The translations under genes were made by a program, and so were the position numbers. A model generated the notes under the pieces. That model saw only the letters and a list, made by a program, of their open reading frames with translations, was not told the origin of the DNA and did not search any database. A stretch of DNA of 64,000 bases from contig NC_087387.1 in the NCBI RefSeq assembly GCF_963675165.1, positions 2,159,501-2,223,500 on the forward strand. The letters are read 5' to 3'. Shown here one piece after another: positions 11,181 to 22,399 of the stretch; the first letter of the stretch is position 1, and every line of letters begins with the position of its first letter. Source of the DNA: Halichondria panicea. Taxonomy: Eukaryota > Porifera > Demospongiae > Suberitida > Halichondriidae.

Positions 11181-12180
11181 ACTGACTCCTATATAGTTGA
11201 TAGTTCATACTTGATATTTCAAATGCGTAGTTGGTAGTTTGCAGTTGCTACTAGATAGTTCAAACGCGTAGTTGGCAGTCGGTAGTTGGCAGTTGGCAGT
11301 TGGCAGTTGGCAGTTGGTAGTTGGCAGTTGGTAGTTGGGAGTTGGCAGTTGGCAGTTGGGAGTTGGAAGTTGGCAGTTGGGAGTTGGTAGTTGACAGTTG
11401 GGAGTTGGTAGTTGGTAGTTGTCAGTTGGGAGTTGGTAGTTGGTAGTTGTCAGTTGGTAGTTGGTAGTTGTCAGTTGGCAGTTGGGAGTTGGCAGTTGGC
11501 AGTTGGGAGTTGGGAGTTGGCAGTTGGGAGTTGGCAGTTGGGAGTTGGCAGTTGGTAGTTGTCAGTTGGTAGTTGTCAGTTGGTAGTTGGTAGTGGCATG
11601 CAGTTGGGAGTTCGTAACCTTTAAACTTTGCAATAGCTTGCTTTTATGTAAGTTAAAATTATGATACTGACACCAATAGATATCTAGCTGGAGCCTAAGT
11701 CTAAGACGGCAATATTAATCTTTACATGTTATATGTACACATCTAGGTAGGGAGGTAATTTCAAGTCTAATCCCCATGCACCTATATTCCCGGATCCCAG
11801 TAGGGAGGGGGGGGGGGAGGCATTATAAAAACAGGTTTTGCATGGCACTCTTAATTAAGGCCATTTAAAGTTATGGTTAAAAAATTAGAGGCAGTGCAAA
11901 GATCTACATACAACATTTGCTAACTGGCGTAGAAGATATAGTCTTTGCTGGCCTCAGACGGCACTAATGTGTGTCCACTAATTAAGTAGGGCTTGTACCC
12001 ATCAATGAAAGCTTAGAGAAACAGGTTTTGTAGAATAATTCCTGGCATTAGTTCGTTGCGAAGTTTAAAGGTCACGAACTACCAACTGCAACTACCAACT
12101 GCCAACTGCCAACTACCAACTACCAACTGCCAACTAGCAACTGCCAACTACCAACTAGGAGTAGCACTCAAGGCCACCGT
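11181..12180. mobile_element. foldback-like element with 7-bp subterminal arrays, copy 2
   Basis: Adjacent second copy. The left array is expanded (about 11222-11612) and the right one short (12078-12158). The core repeats that of copy 1 (GGAGCCTAAGTCTAAGACGG, TACACATCTAGGTAGGGAGG) with added sequence. The right end GTAGCACTCAAGGCCACCGT is kept; the left TIR is missing, as if lost in tandem arrangement with copy 1. Confidence 0.7.
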
Positions 12181-12324
12181 AGCATTCCAAGTAAGCAAAA
12201 CTAAGCATAACTCGAGAACGAAGCATTATTTTGCAAATCCATGAATTAAAATCCAAGTAAACATGACTAGAAGCCTATAGAAACTCTTACTTGCACTTGT
12301 TTCATCCTTGAGCAGCTGTAGCAG

Positions 12325-12396
<72 letters not shown>

Positions 12397-12478
12397 TACA
12401 GACACACACGTACACACACACAGACACACAAACACACTACCGTATACATTGCTTGCGCATGCGCACCGAGGCATAACA
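12181..12478 (+). repeat. MITE family A 3' half with long CA tract
   Basis: Starts inside family A (CATTCCAAGTAAGCAAAACT) directly after the foldback-like element, includes a CA tract at about 12331-12392 and ends ACCGAGGCATAA. The 5' half is absent. Confidence 0.65.
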
Positions 12479-12654
12479 AGTGCTCTGCTTGTGGGAGTGG
12501 CATTGTAAGGGAAGCCAACACAATTACGTGACTGGTTTTCACTGTGTGTGAGCAGAGCCTCCAAGTATACGGTTTTTTCCGTATTTATACGGATTTCTGT
12601 CTTCTAATACGGTTATACGGAATTAACTGCAAAAATACGGATATATGTATAGGA

Positions 12655-12797
12655 TAGACTACACCTAAGAGTAGAATATGCGTCTATGTAACCTCCGCGG
12701 TTGCGGTTAGCCCGAGGCGCAAAGCCGAGGGAAGCTAACCGTAACCAAGGCGGTTACTAAGACGCATATTCTACGAGTGGGTGTGGTCTATCTAACT
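12655..12797. mobile_element. inverted-repeat MITE
   Basis: GGATAGACTACACCTAAGAG, then AGAATATGCGTCTATGTAAC, is mirrored by GTTACTAAGACGCATATTCT and GTGTGGTCTATCTAAC around a GC-richer centre. AGAATATGCGTC also forms the tandem repeat at 14457. A short relative is near 28645-28735. Confidence 0.6.
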
Positions 12798-12799
12798 TG

Positions 12800-13336
12800 G
12801 ACTTCATTGCGCATGCGCGAGGCGTGGTTATAAAAAGCCAGGTGTTTAGTGCGTAGCAACAGAAATTGAATTTGTGCGAGCTGGACGAGCTGGAGAGCTG
12901 TGAGAGACACCAGTTGACAGAAAAAGAGAAGAAGACGGCTTCAAAACAATGAAAAAACTTAGTAAAGCTTGTGAAACGCTTCTTGAAGATACTGGAAAGA
13001 ACAGACAAGTAAAAAGAACCTAGAACTATGCTAGAACTGACTGCAACACTACAAGAAGAAGAATGAAGCTCTGTGGTGGAGTGGAGGGGGTATAGAGCAG
13101 ACTGGACCGGCATGGAACCTTAAAAAACTCAATAGAAAGTGTCAAGCGACTGCTAAAGTGTTTTTGATGCTTCCTGGCCCCCCTTGCCCATGCCCAACTG
13201 GAAAAAGCAATACAAAGCAACAGTGGACATGGAAAGAATGGATATTGACTGAACAAACTATTGCATTCTGTGTTTTTATAATGTTTTTGTCATCTTCTTG
13301 TCACTTTCACTAAAAATTTCATTTCAACTTTTGAGC
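12800..13336. other. no confirmed gene
   Basis: Fairly GC-balanced. A short plus-strand stretch near 12865-12950 reads like coding sequence (ELDELESCERHQLTEKEK) but stops soon, and I recognise no domain. Minus-strand frames here look incidental. Confidence 0.3.
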
Positions 13337-14424
13337 TAGCCTCGATCCCAGGCCGAGTTTTCGCTTTTATAACGGTTAGGCGAACAACTGGGCCTGGTAC
13401 TAGTTGTCTGCGCATGCGTCAAATTTTCATTGTATATTTGTGGTCGGCAAAAATATTTAATAAATCAATAATAGAAATTTATACACAGAAAATGCACAGA
13501 GTGAGTACACAAAAGATGCACATAGGGAGCTGCTTCACAAAGGCCTGGGGAGTTGCCAGTTGTGCTGCAGCACAATTACAGTGACCCAGGGCAACTTCAA
13601 GATGATTGAATGCCTTCAAATTACGTTTCAAAAAGATTTAGCAGGCTGCTGGACTTCTCTGATTCTAGGCCCCAACTCGTAACTCATTGCTTGAGAAAAC
13701 GTAGATTCTCTTGATGTCTCTGAGCTACCCAGCAACGCTCGAATGAGCAGGTCATACTCCAGTCCTGTGTCTGTGAGTATAGGACAATATTAAAAGAAAC
13801 CAAAGACGGTTAAACCCTTACCTCAAACTGTCCAGTCTCGTCCGTTAGTATAGCCAAGAGGAGCACTGTTGGGATAGCTGGATATTAGCCATTGCTCCTG
13901 TACAGAGAAGTAGACATTTTAAATACGTGTAGATCTATACATATTAAATTTCTCGGTTATAGTGTCATTGTCGACGAGCTGATGATGGCAGCACCAAGTT
14001 CTCTAGCTCAAACTCTTCACTTGATCCACCATATTAATGATGAAACTATAGTCTACCTACATTCTTGCCAAACATGAACAAGACTTGATAGCATAGCCGG
14101 CCATAGGGCCCACACAAAAATATCTGACCTTAACAAGCTTGACAAAGCTTTATACCTCTTCCCTTGTTGTTCAGTCTTCAGAATAAGCTTCAGAGAAGAG
14201 AGAAGCTTCAGCTAAGAGCCATTCCAATCGATTCCAATAATGATAAAACGGGAACTGACTTCTAGTACACGATAGTACACGAATATAAATGTCACGAAAG
14301 TGAACGAGAATATCCATTCGTCAGAATCTGACGAACGACTGACGCATGCGCAGACAACTAGTACCAGGCCCAGTTGTTCGCCTAACCGTTATAAAAGCGA
14401 ATACTCGGCCTGGGATCGAGGCTA
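13337..14424. mobile_element. Mutator-like element, 84-bp TIRs and 9-bp target duplication
   Basis: TIRs of about 84 bp (13337-13420 and inverse 14341-14424), starting TAGCCTCGATCCCAGGCC. CTTTTGAGC flanks both sides (13328-13336 and 14425-14433). Long TIRs with a 9-bp duplication are typical of Mutator-like elements. No transposase is visible. Two minus-strand exon-like blocks lie inside (13897-13822 and 13770-13628), separated by a 51-bp GT...AG gap. The first reads EQWLISSYPNSAPLGYTNGR and the second LEYDLLIRALLGSSETSRES. A TGA just before the donor breaks the join. This may be captured host sequence. Confidence 0.75.
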
Positions 14425-14456
14425 CTTTTGAGCCTGCAAATTATTTGTCACTTCCT

Positions 14457-14560
14457 GTAGAATATGCGTCCATTTCCTGTAGAATATGCGTCCATTTCCT
14501 GTAGAATATGTGTCCACTTCCTGTAGAATATGCGCCCATTTCCTGTAGAATAAGTACCTT
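14457..14560 (+). repeat. 21-bp tandem repeat, about 5 copies
   Basis: Unit TGTAGAATATGCGTCCATTTC with few changes; the last copy decays into TGTAGAATAAGTACC. It shares its core with the MITE at 12655. Confidence 0.85.
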
Positions 14561-15229
14561 CTTGTAGATTATGCTTCCATGTAATCTACTGTTTTTAGCC
14601 AATCAGATCAATTACAGATGATGTAATGTAGTCTAAATACATTATAGATCTAGAAGACTAGAAGTGACCTTTTGTCAGTTTACAGAATAAGTTGACAGTG
14701 AAAGGTCTAGTAGCATCCCTACAGCTGTAGTAGCTCTATGCCCTATACTGGTAGTGAGTCTGATACTGAAAGACAGCTATAAATTTATCTTGTAAAGCCA
14801 AGTTTCGCTTGCCACCCCCCTTTATTGAAGGGCGGGGCAATTTATACAAAGCCACTAAACAGCATTTCATCTCATTTCCATGTTTTGTACATCGTTTATA
14901 CTGAAAATCATCATTAAATACGGAAAAATGAGCTGATTAATACTGAAAAGAAAAGTCTCTACTTGAGGCTCTGCTCTAGTCTATATAGCTGAACGAAATG
15001 ATGCAGTATGGTGCTCTTTCAGAAGGAGATATTATTATGTGTGAGGTAGGAGGACTATTGACGAGAACCCTGTGGCCAAAGGGCTGGCCGTGCATTGTAG
15101 TAGCAAGTCAGGAGAGCCGAGCCTTTCCCAATTCTATTCTCGAAGGAGTTAATTACGACTGATTTTCAGAATACCTGCTTAGCTTTTGGATTATTAAGAT
15201 ATGCTGTACTGCCATTGCTGAATGCCACT
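14561..15229. other. no gene recognised
   Basis: AT-rich. Contains TACGGAAAAATGAG-like fragments shared with 12560-12650. I find no exon or TIR pair. Confidence 0.3.
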
Positions 15230-15625
15230 GAAAGGATGATTACAGATGTTGTCTAAGCTGTCCCGAAATGCTTTCCCATATACAGTGATAACGATCCTCG
15301 ATATAAGCGAATTGTATTTTGTTTTGCTGGGCATGGAGACAATAATGTTCAAGTTCATACACTGTGATGGAGAAATTAATGTAATTAGGAAAATTATTTG
15401 GCCTCTCTTGCCAGAAAACTGTCCAAACTTGAGGCACATACCGAAATTATTTTTCATTGATTCCTGTCGTGGTGAAGGTACGGATATGGCCATACCTAGA
15501 GGAGGGGGTAATGTATTTTCCCGTGTGTCAGGTATGGCTAACTACCTTGTTGTGCGGTCAACTTTGCCGACTATATGAAAGCGTTTGAGCAAAGCAATCG
15601 TCGTGGAGGTTTTGGACTCCAGCAT
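15230..15625 (+). pseudogene. caspase-like (peptidase C14) p20 relic, frameshifted
   Basis: The parts of a caspase large subunit lie in order but in three frames. About 15286-15360 reads RIVFCFAGHGDNNVQVHT, including the catalytic His motif. The next frame carries EINVIRKIIWPLLPENCP and then KLFFIDSCRGEG (about 15447-15476) with the catalytic Cys, so QACRG is replaced by DSCRG. It continues to NYLVVRSTLP, matching the end-of-p20 strand, before a stop. A third frame resumes DYMKAFEQSNRRGGF to a stop near 15622. His-to-Cys spacing (about 38 residues) suits the family. At least two frame breaks and no small subunit point to a dead copy or exon relic. Family assignment rests on motifs only. Confidence 0.6.
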
Positions 15626-15649
15626 TTGTAGTCTAATTAAAGAGCAGTT

Positions 15650-16920
15650 TATTAGTCCAACCAATAAAGGAAAAACATTGGGTACATTCTCATTGAGATA
15701 AATCGTCAGGTGAATAGGTTATTCAACTCCCAAAATATTCTAAGAGCACACTCCTTGCCCGGATCACGTCTTCTGCCTGGATGAAGCTCAGGAGCTTGAA
15801 GGTACATAATTATATAGAATAATGGAGCTTTGGTGATCACAGGTCAATCCAATTGTGCAGAATTGACAAGTACAGGATACACTTGGAGCTGTTGTCAGCC
15901 TTCTATAACTTTTTTGCCTGGTGAGTGTTAATTACCTTTATACTGTTTTAAGGATTTAAATGTCAGTGCATGAGCATACATACTTACGTGATCGTACAGT
16001 GCATTAATAGATAATTTCATACACATGTAGATCCGCATTTAGCTGGCTCCATTCCTGGTGCATTACAACCTCCAGCATTTTACAGACGTATTTATACGAC
16101 ATATACCTCTGTTAAATGCTGGAAGTTAGGTTATTTATAAAAAATAAAAATTATAGGAAATACTTTTATAGTTATTGATAAGACTGGATCAAAGGCCGGT
16201 ATATCTGGAGATTAATTAAGTGCATGTTTCCGGTCCATTTAATCCTGCTAGGTCTACAGCCTCAGAACTGCCTACTTCCTTCTCTACCAGCAAGAGTTAT
16301 ACTGAGTGCTAAATCCCAAATTGTTACCCGAGGCGCGCGTGGGCGGCCACGGGTATAGTACTCGTCTGGTCTGTTTGTTTATTTGTGATAGCCTATTCTA
16401 CTTACCTGGACGCCATAGCACTGCGTTTACAGCATGGATAGTCTTCACACAACGAGATCTTGGTTTAAGTAGTGGCAGATATTTTGACGTTAAAGCTTCA
16501 TTGTTGAATAAAAGCTAAGAAGCTTGAACGTTGGCAGCTACTAACTACACGCCGAGGTACCCTACGTATTTACAACTGAAGTGATCCCGTACCAGGAACA
16601 ATGGTCAACCGGAACAATGGCAAAGGGTAACTACAATAGAAAGCTAGAATTGTGACTGGCTCTGTTAGCTGACTCTGCATAGGATCTTACTGCCATACTT
16701 CTCAAGACTCCAGGCTTCTTTTCTGTGATCCTAGACTAGAACCTATAGTCCACAGTGCATATCTCATGTACCACTAAAACTCTGTTCTCATGTTTCAGCG
16801 TGGCCTTCAGTCTGGTTTAGTTTTATTCAGCTCCTGAGTTGCTGTGCTAGACAGCTCAGTCATACATCACTGCATTATTGTCATGCATGCACTGCATTAT
16901 ATCACTCTTCTAGTTTTTTA
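15650..16920. other. no gene recognised
   Basis: Contains a hairpin at 16073-16123 (CCAGCATTTTACAGA and its inverse). Otherwise ordinary AT-rich sequence, which may include the promoter of the 16924 gene. Confidence 0.3.
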
Positions 16921-16923
16921 ATC

Positions 16924-17801
16924 ATGTCACCAGCCGAGGGTTTGCACTTTAGTGCTCTAGTTAGTACAGCAGTAGCAAGTGGAACCTCTGAAGTAGTAAA
17001 TCCTTTGGCACTACTATCAGACCTAGTGTCCCAGCCTGATGCTATACAAGATGTCATGTCACAATTACAGGAAGGTACGTTTACTAAAGTTATTCTTTCC
17101 CTCCACCCATTTTATTATATTAAATAGCACAGCAATTAATACAAAGCTTATACACATTCATGCCCAATTAATCAGTTTAGTCTTCTGCATAGATTACTAT
17201 AATAGTTAGCAGAAACAAAATAATTACCTTAAGGTGACATATTTTCACAGGTAGATTTGTTTGCGTTTTCACTGTTTAGCTCATTTTGCTGGTATTAAAT
17301 TCTGCGTTCAAGTTGTGAAATTAATGTTATTCATAGTACTCGTAAGTGGTTTTAATGAGATTCATTCCATTTTCCAATTATTTGCGATTTACTCTCCTTC
17401 GCAGAAATAGCAGAAATTAATACTCGCGAAAATACGTCACCTTAAAGTATACTGGCACACAACAGACTACTATATCTTGTGGCCGCCTATATGTGGGTTA
17501 AACAATTGAGCATGCTCACTATAAAAGGGTATGCCCAGGACAGCTCCGACCGGAAGCAACCAAAAAATGACAAAATGGCAACAATGAATTTTCTTGAGTC
17601 TTGCAAAAAGACGCCCTTGACAGTAATAATGTTTTAGATTCTTACATTCTTCTTTTGATATGCTTTCTTCCGCTCTCTCACGCTCTCTCACGAGATAGTA
17701 GACACAAACTAAAAACAAAAAATGGCTATCAAAAGCAAGAAGTCAGTTCTCAACCTCAAAAGAAGCCTACTGGGGTTCCACAGGAGCTAAAGCTCGACTG
17801 A
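16924..17801 (+). CDS. possible two-exon small protein, function unknown
   Basis: Exon 1 (16924-17074) starts ATG (MSPAEGLHFSALVSTAVASG) and ends in phase 1 at a strong GAAG/GTACGT donor. Exon 2 (17695-17801) follows a pyrimidine-rich tract and ACGAG, restores the frame and ends ELKLD-stop. The product would be 85 residues: a hydrophobic/acidic N-terminal half and a basic, Gln/Lys-rich C-terminal half (SSQPQKKPTGVPQ). There is no signal peptide or known domain. The intron (17075-17694) holds a TIR element. More exons are possible, or exon 1 may belong to a longer gene. The support is in-frame joining and splice signals alone. Confidence 0.4.
17227..17447. mobile_element. CCTTAAGG-ended MITE with TA duplication
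   Basis: Inverted ends CCTTAAGGTGACATATTTTC and GAAAATACGTCACCTTAAAG, flanked by TA on both sides; 221 bp, in the intron of the 16924 gene. The ends relate to those of 21753-22395. Confidence 0.75.
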
Positions 17802-17804
17802 AGA

Positions 17805-18300
17805 TACCAAGCTAGATAAATTGACAGTGGTAAGTGTTAATTGTCTTGCTGCCCGAGGTTCATTGGCCCAACATGAGGATCTGACAAACTGATGTTGTTG
17901 TTGAAGATGTGGACATAAGTAAGCTAGTAGTCTATATAGGTCTATAGTAAGTTAGTAGTCTAATGTGATTGCATTAACCTGCGAGCGCTTTTAACATGTG
18001 CATTTTGTCAGTGTAAAGGTGTTTTCTGTAATGAAGAGGAGAGTTGAAAGTCTGTAAGGAACATCTATAGTGGGTTCGGGTATCGTTCAAGCACCTCCTA
18101 AAGAACGGAAATTGATTGTACTAGTATTTGTAAGTTAAAATAACGCACAAACAGCTGGGTGTTGTGGCTGTGACAGGTGACAATTGAAAGTGGACAGGTG
18201 TTTTCTCTGTTCAATTACTAGTAGGTCATTCTGCTCATAGCCACTAGGACCTTTCTATAATATTGCAGTTTGTTTGTTCATATATACAGTCATTATGCCT
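17805..18300. other. no gene recognised
   Basis: Short direct repeats such as AGTAGTCTATA/AGTTAGTAGTCTA are present; no exon or TIR pair is seen. Confidence 0.3.
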
Positions 18301-18304
18301 CAGT

Positions 18305-21300
18305 TGCGCATGCGCAAGGTATATGGATTAACGAGAGTCTACTGCATGTAATGTGCGCTAAAATTGGCATTATATAGTCTAGGATTTATACACATTAGCT
18401 TTAGGTATACATGATGCAGGCTGTCTCTCGCAGCATGTGTGCACAATTTACATTATTATAGATCTAGTTGAAAACAATAGGAATAAAAGCTAACAGCTAA
18501 AATTGGCATTTGGAGTACATGCACAACAGCTGTATAGGTACATAATGTAGGCATGTGCACAACTTACATAGTTCAAAACAATAAGAATTGTCCAAAAACT
18601 ACATACAATATAGACTCTTGCTAATTCGGCTCTTCTGAATTAAGGTCACCTTAATATACCGGTCGTTTTGTTTGGCTATAGCTACAGTGGAACCTCCATT
18701 AACAATCACTTCGGAAGAGCAACCACCTGCTATAAAACGGCCGAGAGCTCAGGTCCAGATTGAAACTATAAATGTATAAAGCAATCACTTAGGAACGGCC
18801 ACCTCTCTACTTTGTATATATAACGAGCAGCTTTCTAGTCCAATCAGCTCAGTAACCTTTCAGAATGGAGAGCTGCACTCGAATTAGCAGAAAATTATTG
18901 TTCAGTGAGATTTAATTAAGCCCTGATAAATTACCCTTTTTTTAACCCATTATTTATTCTTGAGAAATGTGCCTATTCTCATAAAAAATCCGATTATTCT
19001 CATAAAAAATCCAATTATTCCCAAAAAATTATTAGAGACAAAATTAAGACGTAGACATAAACCAGCACTCAACTGATACAAGACATAATTGATTCTCGGT
19101 GTTATCTTGTTGACTTGATTCATAATATTCACCTTCAGCCATTTTTGACATGAGAATGTCGTTATGCAAAACTTAATGTAATGATCTTTACACTCGAATA
19201 GAGAGCATATAAATATCTTCGAGACAGAGCTGCAAAATTAGTCATTAGATTCGAGGCAGGGTCGCTATTTTTAGCTGCCTAATTTTGAATTTAGCCACAT
19301 CACAGCCAACTGCAAGATTAACTAGCTAAAATTGGCATTTAGAGTATACAAAAACAACCGATACATGATGCAGGCTGTCTCTCGCAGCATGTGCACAATA
19401 GTTCGAATTGTTCAAAAACTATAGAAGCTACAATATTTTGGAGTACACAACAACTGTAGATACATAATGCAGGCTGTCTCTCTCGCAGCATGTGCACAAT
19501 AGTTCGAATTGTTCAAAAACTATAGAAGCTACAATATTTTGGAATACACAACAACTGTAGATACATAATGCAGGCTGTCTCTCGCAGTATGTGCACAATA
19601 GTTCGAATTGTTCAAAAACTATAGAAGCTATACAATATTTTGGAGTACACAACAACTGTAGGTACATAATGCAGGCTGTCTCTCGCAGTATATGCACAAT
19701 AGTTCAAATTGTTTAAAAACTATAGAAGCTATACAATATTTTGGAGTACACAACAACTGTAGATACATAATGCAGGCTGTCTCTCGCAGCATGTGCACAA
19801 TAGTTCAAATTAATTTGTTCAAAAACTATAAAAGCCACAATATTTTGGAGTACACAACATGCAACTGTAGGTACATAATGCCGGCTGTCTCTCGCAGCAT
19901 GTGCACAATAGTTCGAATTGTTCAAAAACTATTAAGCTATACAATATTTTGGAGTACACAACAACTGTAGGTACATAATGCAGGCTGTCTCTCGCAGCAT
20001 GTGCACAATAGTTCGAATTGTTCAAAAACTATAGAAGCTATACAATATTTTGGAGTACACAACAACTGTAGGTACATAATGCAGGCTGTCTCTCACAGCA
20101 TGTGCACAATAGTTCGAATTGTTCAAAAACTATAGAAGCTACAATATTTTGGAGTACACAACAACCGATACATGATACAGGCTGTCTCTCGCAGCATGTG
20201 CACAATAGTTCGAATTGTCCAAAAACTATAGAAGCCACAATATTTTGGAGTACACAACATGCAACTGTAGGTACATAATGCAGGCTGTCTCTCGCAGCAT
20301 GTGCACAATAGTTCGAATTGTTCAAAAACTATAGAAGCTATACAATATTTTGGAGTACACAACAACTGTATATAGGTACATAATGCAGGCTGTCTCTCGC
20401 AGCATGTGCACAATAGTTTGACCAAAATCTATAGAAGATACAATATTTTGAGTACACAACAACTGTAGGTACATAATGCATGCTGTCTCTCGCAGTATAT
20501 GTGCACAATAGTTCAAATTGTTCAAAACTATAGAAGCTACAATATTTTGGAGTACACAACAACTGTAGGTACATAATGCATGCTGTCTCTCGCAGCATGT
20601 GCACAATAGTTCGAATTGTCCAAATCTATAGAAGCTACAATATTTTGGAGTACACAACAACTGTAGGTACATAATGCCGGCTGTCTCTCGCAGCATGTGC
20701 ACAATAGTTCGAATTGTCCAAAATCTATAGAAGCTACAATATTTTGGAGTACACAACAACTGTAGGTACATAATGCATGCTGTCTCTCGCAGTATATGTG
20801 CACAATAGTTCAAATTGTTCAGAAGCTACAGTATACACAACAACTGTATAGATACATAATGCAGGCTGTCTCTTGCAGCATGTGCACATTAGTTCGAATT
20901 GTTTAAAAACTATAAAAGCTATAATATTTTGTGGTACACAACAGCTGTATAGATAACATAATGCAGGCTGTCTCTTGCAGCATAGTTCAACAATAAGAAT
21001 TGTTTAAAAACTATAAAAGCTATAATATTTTGTGGTACACAACAGCTGTAAATAACATAATGCAGGCTGTCTCTTGCAGCATAGTTCAACAATAAGAATT
21101 GTCTAAAAACTACATAATTATAATTATGTGTGCACAACAGCTGCATATGATACACATGATGCAGGCTGTGTCGATCTCTGCACAACTTGCATAGTTCAAC
21201 AATAAGAATTGTCTAAAAACTATAATTATGTGTGCACAACAGCTGCATATGATACACATGATGCAGGCTGTGTCGATCTCTGCACAACTTGCATAGTTCA

Positions 21301-21340
21301 AAACAATAAGAATTGTCTAAAAACTATACGCTAAGTAGAT
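18305..21340. repeat. ~100-bp minisatellite with degenerate borders, embedded in pogo-like MITE sequence
   Basis: About 15 units between roughly 19330 and 20870, with landmarks GGAGTACACAACAACTGTAG, ACATAATGCAGGCTGTCTCT, CGCAGCATGTGCACAATAGT and TCGAATTGTTCAAAAACTAT. Diverged units continue at 18350-18610 and 20870-21330, and a lone unit is at 27360-27560. The flanks carry pogo-like MITE pieces (ATTAACGAGAGTCTACTG at 18326, GATTCTCGCTAATCCGG at 21340, interior block at 19145-19315). Long frames on both strands are products of the repeat. Confidence 0.9.
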
Positions 21341-21740
21341 TCTCGCTAATCCGGTTCTCTGAATTATGGTCACCCCCGATAATTTATACCGGTCGTTTTG
21401 TTTGGCACAGAAGATTGCTAGCTAGATCAAATAACTCGCCTTGAAATGCGGCCACTTACCTCGCTATTCATGCTGCCTCAAAAATGACGTTAATACGGCC
21501 GGATATGACTTTCTGGATGCTGTTTGGCAGATTACACTAAATTCTTGAATAATTCATTATCAGTACGGCCAAATTATGATTTGAGACAGGACTGCTATTT
21601 AGCCGCGGCTAATTTCTGAAATGCAGCCCTGCACTATTCATGACTTCTATTCCCTACAGTTATCTGCATGGAATCAAGCCACCTCGTTATTGCTGCCAAA
21701 CTGCACTGTTCCAAGAATATGGATAATGTGAGTAATGTGT
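21341..21740. repeat. diverged pogo-like MITE copy
   Basis: AGATTCTCGCTAATCCGGTT at the left and internal GCCGGATATGAC match the element at 6209; the right end is eroded. Confidence 0.5.
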
Positions 21741-21752
21741 AATTGTGTAATA

Positions 21753-22395
21753 CCTTAAGGACACTATTTTAAACGGGTACTAAATTTGGCGGTTTGGAGA
21801 CCTACCAATTTGGCAGGTACTAATTTTAGCTATTTCATAATTCAGTTTCCAAATTTTTTAATTAGCGATAGGAATAATTATCACACACAATTGAATTGAA
21901 TGAATTAGCTAGTGTCACAAACAATGCATTCAAAAGGGTCCTCTGGTGGTAAAACAGTTGTTCCATCCAATAGTCCTGATATGCCAGCCTTCATCCATCC
22001 ATTATATATGACTTTTCTTCCTTTCTCAGTTGAAAAGAAGTTATACAAGTTAACTAACCATTGGGCATGGAGTGGTTTAATCACTGAAAGACGAAAGTCA
22101 ACTTCAACATCTTCAAGATTCATTTCAGAGTCTAGTTGCTTACTAACAGCATCAGAATAATACGTGACAAATTCCTTTTTCATAAACTGAACTAGTACTA
22201 TACTGTACGTACATATACATGTATTATATTTGTTGTACTAGACCTATAATGATAGCTAATAGACTACTTCCATTTAAACGAATTTTAAAAATTTCTTTGG
22301 TTAAATAAAAGTATGCGAGTACTTATATTAGCGGTTTGGGTCGTTCTCGCTAAAAACGCTAAATTTAATACCCGTTTATAATAGTGACCTTAAGG
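21753..22395 (-). mobile_element. CCTTAAGG-ended element with pogo-like transposase C-terminal fragment
   Basis: Inverted ends CCTTAAGGACACTATTTTAA and its imperfect inverse ending GACCTTAAGG, flanked by TA. Inside, on the minus strand at 22183-21905, is a 92-codon ORF containing SVIKPLHAQWLVNLYNFF and GRKVIYNGWMKAGI, then LPPEDPF. This pattern is typical of the C-terminal end of the DDE domain in pogo/jerky-type transposases. The DNA-binding part and most of the DDE core are absent, so the element cannot mobilise itself. Confidence 0.7.
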
Positions 22396-22399
22396 TAGT

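Noticed and set aside
12226..12564. Cys/Val-rich ORF over the CA tract
   Set aside because: Microsatellite translation (CVCVCV); the same holds near 9231-9569, 51326-51586 and 57267-57650.
12757..13256. Two overlapping minus-strand ORFs of 118 and 76 codons
   Set aside because: Composition is low-complexity Ser/Phe, with no domain; probably the shadow of a purine-rich plus strand.
19428..20813. Several overlapping 60-163 codon ORFs on both strands rich in CERQPALCTYSC
   Set aside because: They are translations of the 100-bp minisatellite; repeats shift frame between units and there is no start context or splice logic.
18305..21340. tRNA-like B-box (GTTCGAATTG) in each minisatellite unit
   Set aside because: No matching A-box or cloverleaf can be drawn and the B-box end is wrong; not a tRNA or a convincing tRNA-derived SINE.
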